A stretch of 64,000 nt of DNA, from contig NC_054390.1 of NCBI RefSeq assembly GCF_001625195.1, positions 7,723,222 through 7,787,221 of the forward strand, in the 5' to 3' direction. Under the pieces are notes generated by a model that was not told where the DNA came from, did not search any database, and worked only from the letters and a program-made list of their open reading frames with translations. The stretch is from Drechmeria coniospora. Taxonomy: Eukaryota > Ascomycota > Sordariomycetes > Hypocreales > Ophiocordycipitaceae. Of the stretch, positions 23,103 to 35,312 are shown one piece after another. The position numbers and the translations under genes are program-made. Every line of letters starts with the position of its first letter. Positions within the stretch are counted from its first letter, which is position 1.

Positions 23103-26100
23103 TTATGATGCCGACATGGCGTCTTCGTGTAGATTTGAATGCAGACTATTCTGGTCCAGGACTTGTCTTGCGACGTCAATAGCACGCTCCGGAAGCCCCG
23201 CCAGACGCGCAACTTTCAACGCATGGCTCTTATGGTTGACGCCGTTTCGCAGCTTGTGCACGTAGACAAACCCACCATGGCCATCTTCCTCTACATCTGT
23301 ACAGTATGTGTGCACGGCACTTCCGCTTTGCCCACAAAGTCCCTCCTTGGTGGCGAGGTCGACAACCTTGTGAAAATGCGTCGCGAAGAGTGTCCTACAC
23401 TTGTTGACGGTGACCAAGTGGTGCAGACATGCGTATGACACGGCCGTGCCATCCTCTGGTGTAGTGCCTCGTCCAATTTCATCCATGATTACAAAGGACC
23501 TTGGTGTGGCTTGCTTGAGAATGTGTGCCGTCTCGAGCATCTCGACCATGAAGGTGCTTTGATCATGATACAGGTTATCGGCGGAGCCAACGCGGCTGAA
23601 AATCGCATCGACTATGCCAAGTTCGGCATATGAGGCAGGGACGTAGCAACCCGTCTGGGCGAGGATTGTGATGAGAGCGTTCTGACGAAGAAACGTGCTC
23701 TTCCCAGCCATGTTCGGGCCAGTGATGAGCCACAGAAGGCCATCCGTCTGCGACCCGACGAGGCAGTCGTTGCGGACGAAGCTGCGTCCCTGTTCTAACA
23801 AGCCCCTTTCAACTGTTGGGTGTCGTCCGCCGATGATGGTGTGACGGGTCGAGTCGTTGAGCCGAGGTCGCACCAGGTTCTGCTCGAGAGCTAGCTTTGC
23901 AAAGGAGGTGGCGACGTCGAGCTCGTCCAACACGACGGCGTTGCGTCGCAAGTTGACGAGGCTCAAAACAACCTGCTCACGTAGAGATTGAAGAACACGC
24001 TGCTCCTCGCGTCTGATCTGGAAACGAGTCTGGTCGAGACGCTGGCCTAGAGAAGTCCACTCTGGGAGGTGGAATGAACGAGTTGAGCGACTGGCAGAGA
24101 GAGCCGTGATCTCTGGAAGATTCTTCACATCCTTGCCCTTGATGTGGGCGATATGGCCCAAGGCTGGGGTCCATCTCAGAGTGAGGCTCGAGGCGCCAAG
24201 TCGGCTGCGCAAGGCGTCTCCAAGTGACAGTTTTTCGTCCAGCAAGGATTTTAACTGGATGTGGAGATTCTTGAGCATGGGGCTTGCGGCTGGGTCCATT
24301 ATCCAGGCCTCGTTGTCGTCGGCATAATACTCCCTAATAGAGGCTGGGCGCTTCTTCCTCCCCGGTGCAACAGCTGCAACCTCCTCCGAACCCTCCAATG
24401 ATGTTACATTCAGGGCCAAAGTCATCATCCGCTTTGCCTCGGAGTCCTCAACTTCGTGTTGATGAACGACGCCTTCCTCATCGACAGCTTGTTTGATCCT
24501 CCGGGCGAGCTTGAGAGACTGTGTGAGATGAATGCGAGAGACTATGGAGCCAAAGCAAGCTCTTTCCGAGTCCCCATCCGTGGGAAAGCTGGCGCTATTG
24601 AGAAGATTGACAATATCTTTGGTGGCTTGGATGGTGTTGGCTAGTGCTAGCAGGTCATCCGCATCGCCACGGCCCATGGCAAACTTTTGGACGAGGCGCT
24701 GCGAGTCGTGACTCCGCCTCAGAAGTAAAATGATGGAATCTCGAAGGTCGTTGGCGGCGATGAAGCGGGCGACCAGGCTCTGCCTGGCACTGATCACCTC
24801 GAGCGACGTGGATGGTGAGCTGAGCCACTCGTTTAGGAGACGAGCGCCGCTTTTGGTGACGGTTCGGCGAATGGTATGCAGAAGGCTGCCTCGGAAAAAG
24901 CCGTCACGGAGAGTCTGCTTTAGCTCCAGAGCCCGCAAGCTATTTTTGTCGATGTTCATGATCTGCATGCTCTGGCGACGAAGGGGAGGTTGGAGCTTCA
25001 TGGCGATGCCCTGCAAGCGCTCCTTGACGTAGCTAAGCACCAGGCTGCCGGCAGATACTTCCTCGTCGGTAAAACTCTTCCTTGTGCTCTCAGGAACCTC
25101 TGTTTCGAGCAACGGCGTCCATTCGGCGACGTCGACCAGCTCAGGCGAGGGTGAGTAGGTGATGAGATGTCGATCCTCGTCGAGTATGGAGAAGATGCCA
25201 TGGTCTCGTTGAGACTCGAAATCCTTGTCAAGAACGACTTCGCGGGGCCCAATTCTAGAAAGTATGGAAGAAAGGGACGCGAGATCGGACGACTGGGTAA
25301 AAAAGTGGCCGGTGGACAAATCCAGCCATGCGAGACCAAGAGACACAGAGCTGGGTTTGGGAAAGTTGGCCAGGTCGGGTTCTGCGTTGGATGGAGGGCC
25401 ATGATCTCCACAGACGTGGATAGCTAGGACATAGTTGTTCGTATATGGATCAATGAAACTCTCGTCAATGAGAGTGCCAGGCGTGATGATGCGGGCAACC
25501 CGTCGGTCATGCAGCAACCCGCCCGACTTTATCTTGTCGGTTGCCTCGTTCGGGAACTCTTCGGCAATGGCCACGTAGCGGTTGAGGTCCTGGACGAGGA
25601 TTTTGAGAAAGCGATCCAGCTGAAAGAAGGGGAAGCCGGCCTTTGGGGACCTTGGTGAGTATGACGAGCATGACAGACTACGTTGGCAAGACGGGAGAGA
25701 AAACGGTGGGGAGAGCGGAGGAAACCACAACACACCATGGGAACCGGGCCTGCGTTGGTCTTCTTGGAAGCGAGCTTCAGATTCAGCAGCGGTGAATACT
25801 CGTCAGCATGCTCAAAGTAGAGCTCGTAGAAGCCGCCGACGCGGGTCAGGAGGACGCAGTTGTCGAACTTTTGCATGTTGCGACGGGCCTGGAGCACAAC
25901 GGTGGGATAGCCAGGTCCATCTTGATCCTCCTGCGGCCCCGGCGATTCGGTCTTGATGGGTCCTTGAGGCAGGTCCGAAAGCGAGATGGTCGTCGTCGTC
26001 TTCTTACCTCTTGACTGCAGGAGAGCTGGTGGCGACAGGGAAGAGGACTTGGGAAGGACTCTGAGAGTGGGATGGGGTGTCGATCGGACGGCCGCCGAGG

Positions 26101-26155
26101 AGTGGGCAGAGAACCGAGGCAGGAGGAGTTCATGGAAGCGACGGGAGCGAAACAT
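23103..26155 (-). CDS. MSH1: Mitochondrial DNA mismatch-repair ATPase MSH1 (MutS family)
   Basis: Two exons, 26155-25736 and 25640-23103 (985 aa). The N-terminus is Arg/Ser-rich and almost free of acidic residues (MFRSRRFHELLLPRFSAHSS), as expected for a mitochondrial presequence. The MutS mismatch-recognition domain follows with FDNCVLLTRVGGFYELYFEHA; the FYELY motif is the place where MutS proteins carry the mismatch-wedging Phe. The lever and clamp domains contain TLRDGFFRGSLLHTI. The ATPase has Walker A GPNMAGKST (about residue 780), STFMVEMLETAHIL, Walker B FVIMDEIGRGT (about 855) and LFATHFHKVVDL. All catalytic motifs are intact. Yeast Msh1 (959 aa) acts in mtDNA stability, and this matches it in length and order. 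Confidence 0.95.
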
Positions 26156-28844
26156 GAAAACCGGTTTGGTGGAAGAAAGCAGATGTCAGTACGGAGTCCT
26201 CGGCAGGAGGAGGACAACTGGCTGGTGGTGCGACGACGTAGATGCGTACAGTTTTCGTATTTCATTCATCACCAGTAGTTGCGCTGAGGAAATATTCGCG
26301 AGCAGTTGGTTCAGTACATGTACGCTTCTAGCGGTGAACCAGAAGTACAGTACTTGTACTTGTAGTATGTCGGTGGACGTACTGCCAGGTACGTGGGTAC
26401 GTAGGTGCCAATTAATATAGCATAAGGCATAGTTACAGACCACAAGCACGGAGTACGGAGTAATAATACATGTAGTCAGTCGCCTTGCCAGTGATTGATA
26501 CTACTAGGTAGGTACTAGGCAGGTCCCGCGGTAGCGCCCACTGGCGGCCACTACTGTTATTACCCGTAGACAGACAGGAAGGTTAGTACCGATGCAGGCG
26601 TACATGCTTGAAGCCGCAGTAATGACTGCTGTAGCATCACATTGTCCTCACCAACGGAAGCGCCCGATAACCTGCCAACCACAATTGAAGGTATGCAGTG
26701 TTGTCCAATGGTTCCCATCGCAAGCAAACATCTACATTTGTAGACCATATCCAGGCAGGTATGCACAGCATGGGCTACAAGAATCATCTCCTTTCGTACA
26801 CCGCACTCTTGTCTACACTATAGGCGGTACGTGGTAGTACAGCATGAGGCACCTTGCTGGGGCTATTCGAATACTAACCATGTCGGTTCTAGGAATTCAG
26901 AATGGCATCAATGTTCAAGAGGTCAGGTCCTATGAAGGGGTGCGGTATTCCTTTGCTGAAGTATAGGTATGTGACAATATGCGTTCACCATCGTGCTGGC
27001 ATCTGACGGATGATTACGCGGCCAGGCAGGCCTCCTGGGCTACCTTGAAGGGCACCACCTTTTACGTCGTCTCCGTCCGCGCACCCTCGGAAGGATCACG
27101 GCGGTCGAAGTTACATTCTGCGAGGGCAGCTGGGTCGCTTTTCGGCCTGAATCCAAGTCATGCGTTCGAGTCCTGAGACGAGTCACACTACACACCTTCA
27201 CACCTGCTCCCCGTCCGAGCATACGGGACATTGGTCCAAGTCAGAGGAACGACAGGGCGACGATGACGACGAACATGACGGGGAGAGCAAAGGTTCAGGT
27301 GGATGTGGATATGGCCAGGAGGAGAGGGAGAGGCAACCAAGTACGTACACTTGGGGGCATATTTCCAAATACCCATTTTCAAGTGAAATGCAATGGTGTA
27401 CGAGTGCCTAAGCCGAGATTTGTGCGCGTATTCGGTCGTCCGTACATTTATGTGTACTTACAGTTGCTCGTGCATGCACATGGGTACACAGTTGTACGTG
27501 TACAGTAGATTGATTGGCATGTTCATTCGATGTTCGTCAGCACCCGCCCCACCACTTGAGCGATTCATGATCCGTTCCGGCTGTGGCAAGTCGCACAAGT
27601 GCCTAGGATGTAATACGTTGACACCTTGCACATACTTACTTACGCTATATTACTGCCACCGGAGGAACCCATTGCCAGCTATTGGGCTCTAGGTGCAATT
27701 GTAATTCAGTACATGTACTTACTACCTAGTAGGTGTAAGTAGGCACCACAACCGAAAATAAACGCAGGTACGGAGTGTTTATTACCTGTGATAGCGTTTT
27801 GTCAGCACACCACCAACGACGAACTGGCGAACTGGTGAGCGAGTATCTGTACGGTGTACTTCGTACGTACTTGTACGGAGTTACATATACTGTAGACCGT
27901 ACGTACAAGTACAAGTAAGTAGATGCCTGCCGAGTGACGACATAAGTACAGTAGTGGTTGTGTGGAGTACACCGACACTGTTCTCGGTAGTCGTGCACAC
28001 CTAAGTACAATTACCCACCAATACGACGACCGAGCACGTCTAAAAGTACTTACACATTCACATTGGCATCAACAAGTGTACGTATATGTACTTGCAGGAT
28101 GCACTTGATGAGGTACTACCGGTACCTGTACTATGACTACAGTACTCCGTACTTACATCCTACTTTGTGACCACAAAGGGGGGGCCTAGTACCGACAAGT
28201 GGTGGTAAATCAATCATCACCCTCTCCCCCTGCTTCCCCCCCAAAGCCCCCAAAGGCGGCTTCACCCAGGCCCCGCCGAACGAGGCAGCTAACGGCAAGT
28301 GGCCACAGCCACGAGAGGCGCTGTGACCTTTCCGCACGGCTGCTCATCATTCATGCAGCTCGCATCCTGCCATTCGAGGCTCATTCCGTAGCATTGCCGC
28401 GTCCGAATGACAGAATCACATTGTCCTTTCCCGCACCGTGAACGGCATCGATGCAGCATCATACCGCATGTGCCTTCGTTCCAGCCATGGCGAGAATACC
28501 AACACGACTTGATTGATGGAGTTGATCGATACCAACTAGGTAGGTACCTGCACTAACCGGGTCAGACAGCTCCCTGCTGCTACCTCAACTTTATCTGCTG
28601 ACCTCCCGCATCCGGCGCGGCGAGCTTGCAAAGTGCAGCTTCCCGGACCGTTCAATATACGATATAGTCTCTCGAACGACCGCCGTTGCCTCTCCTCCAT
28701 ATCACTCTTTCTTTCCAAGCAGACCTGCCTCGTACTTTGGCAGTGCATCATCGGCTTTCAGACGAACCGATCGGCTTGCTCGCCGCCTCCCACGCTGCCT
28801 TGTCCAGCTCCCCCGCACACGCACACACAATCCCATCGTCCACT
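26156..28844. other. Gene-poor intergenic region between MSH1 and AMS1
   Basis: 2.7 kb without a convincing gene. GTAC/CGGAGTAC words are dense at 26280-26530, 27680-27990 and 28010-28160. Bases 26448-26470 repeat 12641-12663 exactly. A short stretch near 26890-26970 could be read as a fragment of a carboxylesterase but stops at once. The segment from about 28560 is probably the AMS1 promoter and leader. Confidence 0.45.
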
Positions 28845-31800
28845 ATGGGTGGCGGCGGCGACCTGAGGAGCAAGAGCTCCTTTCCTCTCCTTGCCCAGAA
28901 GCCCGTGGGCGTACCCAAAACAAGCATTCTCAAGAGTCGCATCGAGCCGTTCTACAAGCCGGGTCAGTACGAAAAAGTCAACCTGCTTGCGTGAGTCTCC
29001 CACCTCCGCCCTCACCGCTGCCTTGACCTCCGCATTCATCAACCCATCTTCCTTCGCCCTGGCCAAGCAGGCCACGTTGAACAAACGCACGCGGGCACGC
29101 ACGCTGACGCACGCCGCGCAGCAACCTGTACAATGCCAGGTTCTCGGGCAAGCCGCACGTCAAGCTCTTTTCCTGGAGCGCACCGGGCCAGGAGCGGCCC
29201 CGCTTCGAGGATGCCGTCTCCCAAGAGTTCAAGGAAACGAGCACGGGCGCCTCCTTCGGCCCGTCGTGGACCACGCACTGGTTCAGGGTGCACCTGACGG
29301 TGCCGAAGGAGGCACTTGACGAGGAACTCGTCGTCCTCGAGTGGGATGCAAACAACGAGGGCTTGGTCTGGGCCGACGATGGCATGCCTCTGCAAGGCCT
29401 CACCGGCGGCGGCGAACGCACCGAGTGGATCGTGCCCAAGTCCTTCCGCGACGGCAAGGAGCACGTCATCTACGTCGAGATGGCCTGCAACGGCATGTTT
29501 GGAAATGCGCCCAACGGAAGGTCCAGCATTGCGCCCCCCGACCCCAACAGATACTTCACCCTCGGCACCGCCACCATCGCCGCCGTGAACCTGCCGGCCC
29601 GCATGCTTCACTTCGACATGTGGGAGCTCGGCGATGCCGCCCGCGAGCTCCCCGAGGACTCGGCCGAGCAGAACCAAGCCCTCTCCGTCGCCATGAGGAT
29701 CATCAACACGTTCCAAGTCAACGACCAAAACTCCATTCTCCAATGCCGGAAGATCGCCCAGGAGGTTCTCGGACCCGACGTCGACTCGCACCGAGTATAC
29801 GATACGGGAAAGGACCCTGTCGTCTTCGGCATCGGCCACTGCCACATCGACACCTGCTGGCTGTGGCCCTGGGCGGAGACCAAGCGCAAGGTCTGCCGGT
29901 CTTGGTCGAGCCAGTGCGACCTAATGGACCGCTACCCCGAGGCTCACTTTGCCTGCTCCCAGGCCCAGCAGTTCAAGTGGCTCAAGCAGCATTACCCCAG
30001 TGCCTTCGCCCGCGTCAAGAGCAAGGTCAACGCCGGCCAGTTTCACCCCATTGGCGGCAGCTGGGTCGAGCACGACACGAACATGCCGAGTGGCGAATCT
30101 CTCGTCCGCCAGTTCTTTTACGGTCAGAGGTTCTTCGAGGCCGAGTTTGGCACCCGCTGCCGTACCTTCTGGCTGCCGGACACCTTCGGGTACTCGAGCC
30201 AGCTGCCCCAGCTCTGCCGTCTGGCCGGCATGGACCGCTTCATGACCCAGAAGCTGAGCTGGAACAACATCAATACATTTCCCCACACCACCTTCATGTG
30301 GGTGAGCCCCGACGGCAGCCAAGTCCTCTGCCACATGCCCCCCTCGGAAACGTACACGGCCGAAGCCAATTTTGGCGACCTGAAGCGGAGCATCACGGGG
30401 CACAAGACGATGCGCGTCGACAAGTCTTCCCTCTTGGTCTACGGAAAGGGTGACGGCGGCGGCGGCCCGACCTGGCAGCACTTCGAGAAGCTTCGACGCT
30501 GCGCCGGTATTAGCAACACCCTCGGCGGCATCCCGAAGCTCAAGTTGGGTCTCACCGTCGACGACTTCTTCGATCGCATATCCCCCAAGGCCCACGAGTT
30601 CCCAACTTGGTACGGCGAGCTCTATTTTGAACTCCACCGAGGCACCTACACCACCCAGGCCAACAACAAGTACTTTAACCGAAAAGCCGAGTTCATGCTC
30701 CGCAGTATTGAGCAGCTGGCTGCTGTCGCATCCATCAAGAACAAGTCGTACAAGTACCCCACAAAGGACATCGACACCATGTGGGAGAACGTGCTGCTTT
30801 GCCAGTTTCACGACTGTCTGCCGGGAAGCTCCATCGAAATGTGCTACGACGACTCGAATAAGGTAAGTGCCGGTTTCACCCTCTCCGAGCTGTCTTCTCG
30901 TGTTCCCTCCAAATAACCCTGCATGTGGTGTAGCTCTACGACGAACTTTTCAAAACCGGACAAAAGCTTCTAGACGACCTTTACAAGTCACTCGGCACTG
31001 CCGACGTGCGAACCGAGTATTTCAACCAACCCGTCGCTCTCAACACGTTGCCGTGGCATAGAAAGGAGATAGTCGAGGTCTCCGATGACGAGGTCGGTAT
31101 TGCTTGCGGCGATGGTCAACTGCTCCCTCTCCGTACTTTCAAGGTGAACAAGGACAAGCCGGCCGTGTCTGTGACCCAGACGCATGGCGAATTCGTTCTG
31201 GAGAATGACCAGCTCCGAGTCGTTGTCCAGGAGGGATGCATCACCTCCCTCTACGATCGCATCAACGATCGCGAGGTCATCGAGAAGGGGGGTAAGGCCA
31301 ACAAATTCGTCATCTTTGATGACATCCCACTCTTCTGGGAGGCTTGGGACGTGGAGGTGTACCATCTGCAGACTCAGCGCAACCTGCGTTACGGCGCAAC
31401 TAGAATTCACGAGTCCAAGCCTCACAAGGTCACGTTGGTCACGGACATTAAGATCAGCGACGATAGCAATCTGAGGTCGTACATAAGCTTGTCGGCAGCG
31501 ATCAAGGGCCAGCCCTCCCAGGTCAACTGCCTCGCAGAGGTGGAGTGGCATGAGAATTCCAAGTTCCTCAAGGTCGAATTTCCCGTTGAAATCGTCAACA
31601 ATGAAGCTTCGTACGAGACGGCATTCAGCATCACCAAGAGACCTACCCACTACAACACGAGCTGGGACATGGCAAAGTTTGAAGTTTGCTGCCACAAGTT
31701 CGCCGACCTGTCTGAGCACAACTACGGCGTGTCTATCCTGAACGATTCCAAGTACGGCTTTGCCACCGCCGGCAAGACGATGCGCCTGTCCTTGCTCCGA

Positions 31801-32283
31801 TCCCCGAAGGCTCCTGATGCGCACGCTGACATGGGCCATCATTCGATTCGCTGGGCCATCTTCCCTCACAAGGGATCCCTGTCATCAGCTACAGTCAAGG
31901 CCGCGTACGCGTTCAACAATCCGTTGAAGCTACTTTGTGCTCCCAGTACCACGGTCGAATCGCTCCATTGTGCGCCCATCAAGTTAATCAACAACGATGA
32001 GTCCGATTCGCTTATCCTCGACACGGTCAAGCGCGGCCATGATGACGAGGACGTCACCCGGCTCGAGGGCTTGCGTGTGAACAAGGGCCAGAGCATCATC
32101 CTTCGTGTGTACGAGTCTCTTGGCGGCCATAGCAGAGGTACGATCGAGACACAGTTCAACGTCAGACGAGTGAGCAAGACGAATGTTCTCGAAGATGAAA
32201 TGGAGGAGATTAAGACTGCCGACGGGCAATTCGCCATCCATCTCCGGCCGTTTGAGGTGGCCACGTACAAGCTTCAGCTATAG
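28845..32283 (+). CDS. AMS1: Class II alpha-mannosidase, GH38 (AMS1 family)
   Basis: Three exons: 28845-28990, 29122-30862 and 30934-32283 (1078 aa). It hydrolyses terminal alpha-linked mannose from free oligosaccharides. The GH38 catalytic domain starts at about residue 285 with VVFGIGHCHIDTCWLWPWAET, the zinc-site His-x-Asp motif. It continues with GQFHPIGGSWVEHDTNMPSGE and the nucleophile motif WLPDTFGYSSQLPQL (Asp at about 400). LLCQFHDCLPGSSIEM supplies another zinc-ligand His. A middle helical domain and the C-terminal beta domains (VNKGQSIILRVYE, HLRPFEVATYKLQL) complete the family architecture. There is no signal peptide, consistent with a cytosolic enzyme delivered to the vacuole by selective autophagy, as known for yeast Ams1. 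All motifs are intact. Confidence 0.96.
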
Positions 32284-32719
32284 GATGGCGACGAAGCTGA
32301 TCGCAAGTATCGTGGTCCCGGTCTTCGGGTATGGGTCTGGTTATGACGTGAGATATGCGCGAATAGGCAGGGTGACGAACGAGATTACGGGTTAGGCACT
32401 GCGAGCTTATGGAGCTTGACCATAGCATGAACGCTCATTCTACGTTGGGTTGGGTTGAAGTTGCAATTATTCCAGTGGCAGAGAACTATAAAGTGCCCCG
32501 CGTAGCTGGTGAACTCTGTCATCACCTTGACGCTCCACTCCGTCTTGATGCTCGTAAACTCCGCTGTCCCCAAACGCCGAATGCCAAGATACAATGTAGA
32601 TGTGCCGCCATACGCAGTTGCAGACAAAACCCCGATCCAGGAACAGAAAGGACATGGCAGTCGGGGGCTTTGAAGAGGGAAAAGTAAATCGAAAGCATAC
32701 CAAGGCGCATGGGTTTTAT
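32284..32719. other. Convergent 3' region between AMS1 and the STK16-like kinase
   Basis: 436 bp of presumed 3' UTR. No gene or repeat recognised. Confidence 0.4.
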
Positions 32720-34076
32720 TCATGACCTGTTGCCATCGCCTTCGGGCAGCTCCTCGATAGCGTGCTCAACCATCGTGATAAGTTCGTCGATATCGGGCCT
32801 CTCGGCGGGTTCAACCTTGAGGCAGCTGCGGACGATCTCGCGGATGGGTTCGCTGATGACGGTGCTGCCGGCGCCGGCGCCGCCGGAGTGGTCACCGCCG
32901 TGGCCGTCCGCGGAGGCGGCGGCCCTCGCTTTGGCCTGGCCAATGCTGTTGACGCGCTTTGCGCCGCCGGGGGACTCATCGGGGAAGCGCCAGTCGCCAC
33001 CGAGGACGCAGAGGCTGAGGGTGCCACCCGTTTCGTCCGACCGCATCTCGAAGGGAGACTTGCCGACGAGGCAGGCGTAGAGGGTGCAGCCGAGAGACCA
33101 GATGTCGACCTTGGTGTCGATGACGGTGCCGGTGCGGACATCAAAGAGCTCGGGTGCGCGGTATGGCATGGTGGAGTGTTCGGCTGCCGTGTCTTGGATC
33201 TGCAAGGCAAGAGACTGCGAAGTGACGGGGGTCGGGGAGGGGACGACGGAGCCGAGGTCCATGAGGATGGGCCCGGAGCCCGAATCGTCGATCATGATGT
33301 TGCCGGGTTTTATGTCCCGGTGCGAATACGCGCGGACCTTGCCGCCGCCATCGGAGCTCATTTCACCCTCCATAAGGCCGCGTTCTTGCTCTCGATCCTC
33401 ATCCTCCTCGTTGCGCGTCCCGCGCGTGGCCCCCGCCGTGCCTCTGTTGGGGCCACTCCTGCCATCGGCGCTGTGGTCATCCTCATTGCCCATTTCCATC
33501 CTCTCCGCCGGCACAGGTCGGTACTCGTGCATGGCGCGTAGGGCCTTGCAGACGCCGAGGAAGAGCACCATGAGGTACCTCTCGGGAAAGCTGCTCCGGT
33601 TGACGAGATTGGCGTTGATCATGTCCTGCAGGTTGCCGCGGCGGTAATACGGCAGCAGGACGTACACCGTCTTCGTCGCCTCGTCAGCGCCGCGCTCAGT
33701 GGCGACAGAATGGTCGACAGCGGATATGATGGTGGGGACGTGGGCGAAGAGCCGATAGGCGTCGACCTCTCGCATCGCCTGCTGGACTGACTCGGCACCG
33801 AAAGGGCAGCGGATCTTCTTAAGGGCAAAGATCTGGTGCGAGGTTGTATCTTCGACGAGGTAGACGTACGAGAAGCCGCCCTGGAGGATGGATGGCAGTC
33901 GTCAGCCAGCACGAAGGAGACAGTCAAACGAGGGGAGGGATAAATGGCGCGCCTACCTCGCCGAGCAGCCGTTGAATCTTGAAGCTGCGGTTGTTGATCT
34001 TGAGCGTCGGGGAGCCTGGGAAGCAGTTGAGGCAGTTCCCCAAGGAGTAGAAGAGATCAAGGACTATTTGGGCCAT
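32720..34076 (-). CDS. ENV7: STK16/ENV7-type serine/threonine protein kinase
   Basis: Two exons, 34076-33957 and 33880-32720 (426 aa). The N-terminus MAQIVLDLFYSLGNCLNCFPG has two cysteines at the place where STK16 and Env7 are lipid-modified. The glycine loop LLGEGGFSYVYLVED spans the intron. The ATP lysine is in FALKKIRCPFG. The catalytic loop is SHRDIKPGNIMID. The magnesium-binding motif is MDLGS rather than DFG, a hallmark of the STK16 branch. YRAPELF follows the activation segment and SLGCTLYACLVGKSPFEM the F-helix. An acidic, low-complexity insertion of about 60 residues (MEMGNEDDHSADGRSG to GGGKVRAY) precedes the HRD motif. Yeast Env7 is a palmitoylated vacuolar-membrane kinase that restrains vacuole fusion; a similar location here is inference from the cysteines. 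Confidence 0.92.
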
Positions 34077-35312
34077 GATGGAAGTAGGCGACCCGAAATG
34101 GAGTCGATTCGCTGCCGATTGCTCGTCGAAACCTGGGGTCTACGCTTCCGGTCAACGGAGGCCGAGCTGGTGGAGAGAACGCCTCAATCAAGACGTAGTC
34201 TCGACCAACAGCAATTTCCGTAGGGTCGTCCAAGGTCACGGCGGGCACGACAGATCGCAGGAAGGGTGACAGATGATTCGCGGGGGGGGGGGCGGAGGGA
34301 CGAGTTTCGAGGGTTGACGCTGATGCGGGAACCGAGCTCGAAGGCCACGGTGATCCAGTGACTGAGCCAAGCCTGAGGCTCCGCTCCCGAGTAATCGTAA
34401 CGGTAAGTACGAAGTACCGAGTACATGTGGAGGTAAGTACTCGCACCCAGTGGAATTCGTACTTGTACATGTGCCATCAATACGGAGTACGGAGTACTTA
34501 AATGTACCTACAACTACTTACATTCCCGTACATGTACTTAGGTACCGAGCTCTCAGCCGCAGCCGATTTCAGCCACCTTGCCACATCGAAGGCAGGTTGC
34601 CCCTGCCGCACCTTGCCGAGGTCAGGGTCGCCCCCCTGCGCCACCCGGCGATGACAGAGCTATAAAACTGGGGCGACCTCGTGGCGTCTTCATGAACACA
34701 TGGATTTAAGTACATGTACTTGTTCCAGGCCTATTGTCCAGTCTGCATGTGCTCCGTACTGCACACTTGTACTTACTCCGTCCGTAACGACTGCGCAAAG
34801 TACACACGAGCACATCACCACTATTCATGTAGCATGAGGATCAGTCCTCGGGAGAATGATTCTCGCTTCGACGAGACAATAATGGACTGTAGCATACGGT
34901 GTAGTCAACGAGGAAACCGAACTCACAATATCCCCAGCGGCCTACTTGCTCAAATGGTATGAAATATATAGCCATTTGCCTGCCCTGTTTCCGCCTCCTA
35001 CTCGACACAAAGTACTCTTGGTTTCTTCTCCTCGCGAGCAATGCAACTCGCCATCAGCCACTTTCCCGTCCCTCGCTTCCGTATTGTACAATTCCTGTAC
35101 ACGACCCGAATGATTTTCGGATAGAATGTCAGAAGGCAAACCGTAGTCCGCGGGGCATGCTGCGACACGTGTGCCAGATCCGAATCATACAGCCAGCCCG
35201 ATCCAGTCATTCCCACTCTCCTCTCAACCAAGAAATGCCAAGGGCGAAAGGCACCCTGTGGAGTGGAAGCCGCAACGACATGTGTGCTTCAAAGTCTGCT
35301 CTGCGACGCGCG
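34077..35312. other. Intergenic between the STK16-like kinase and the SNT2 3' end
   Basis: Contains the kinase promoter and the SNT2 3' UTR. A G-homopolymer lies at about 34283-34293. GTAC/CGGAGTAC words cluster at 34400-34550 and 34705-34800, including a tandem TACGGAGTACGGAGTACT near 34482. No gene recognised. Confidence 0.45.

Noticed and set aside
27110..27185. A tRNA-like B box (GTTCGAGTCC)
   Set aside because: The flanking bases cannot form a T stem, and no A box or acceptor stem is present.
29341..30453. A 370-codon frame overlapping AMS1 on the same strand
   Set aside because: Frame-shifted shadow of the GH38 catalytic exon; Arg/Pro/His-rich with no domain.
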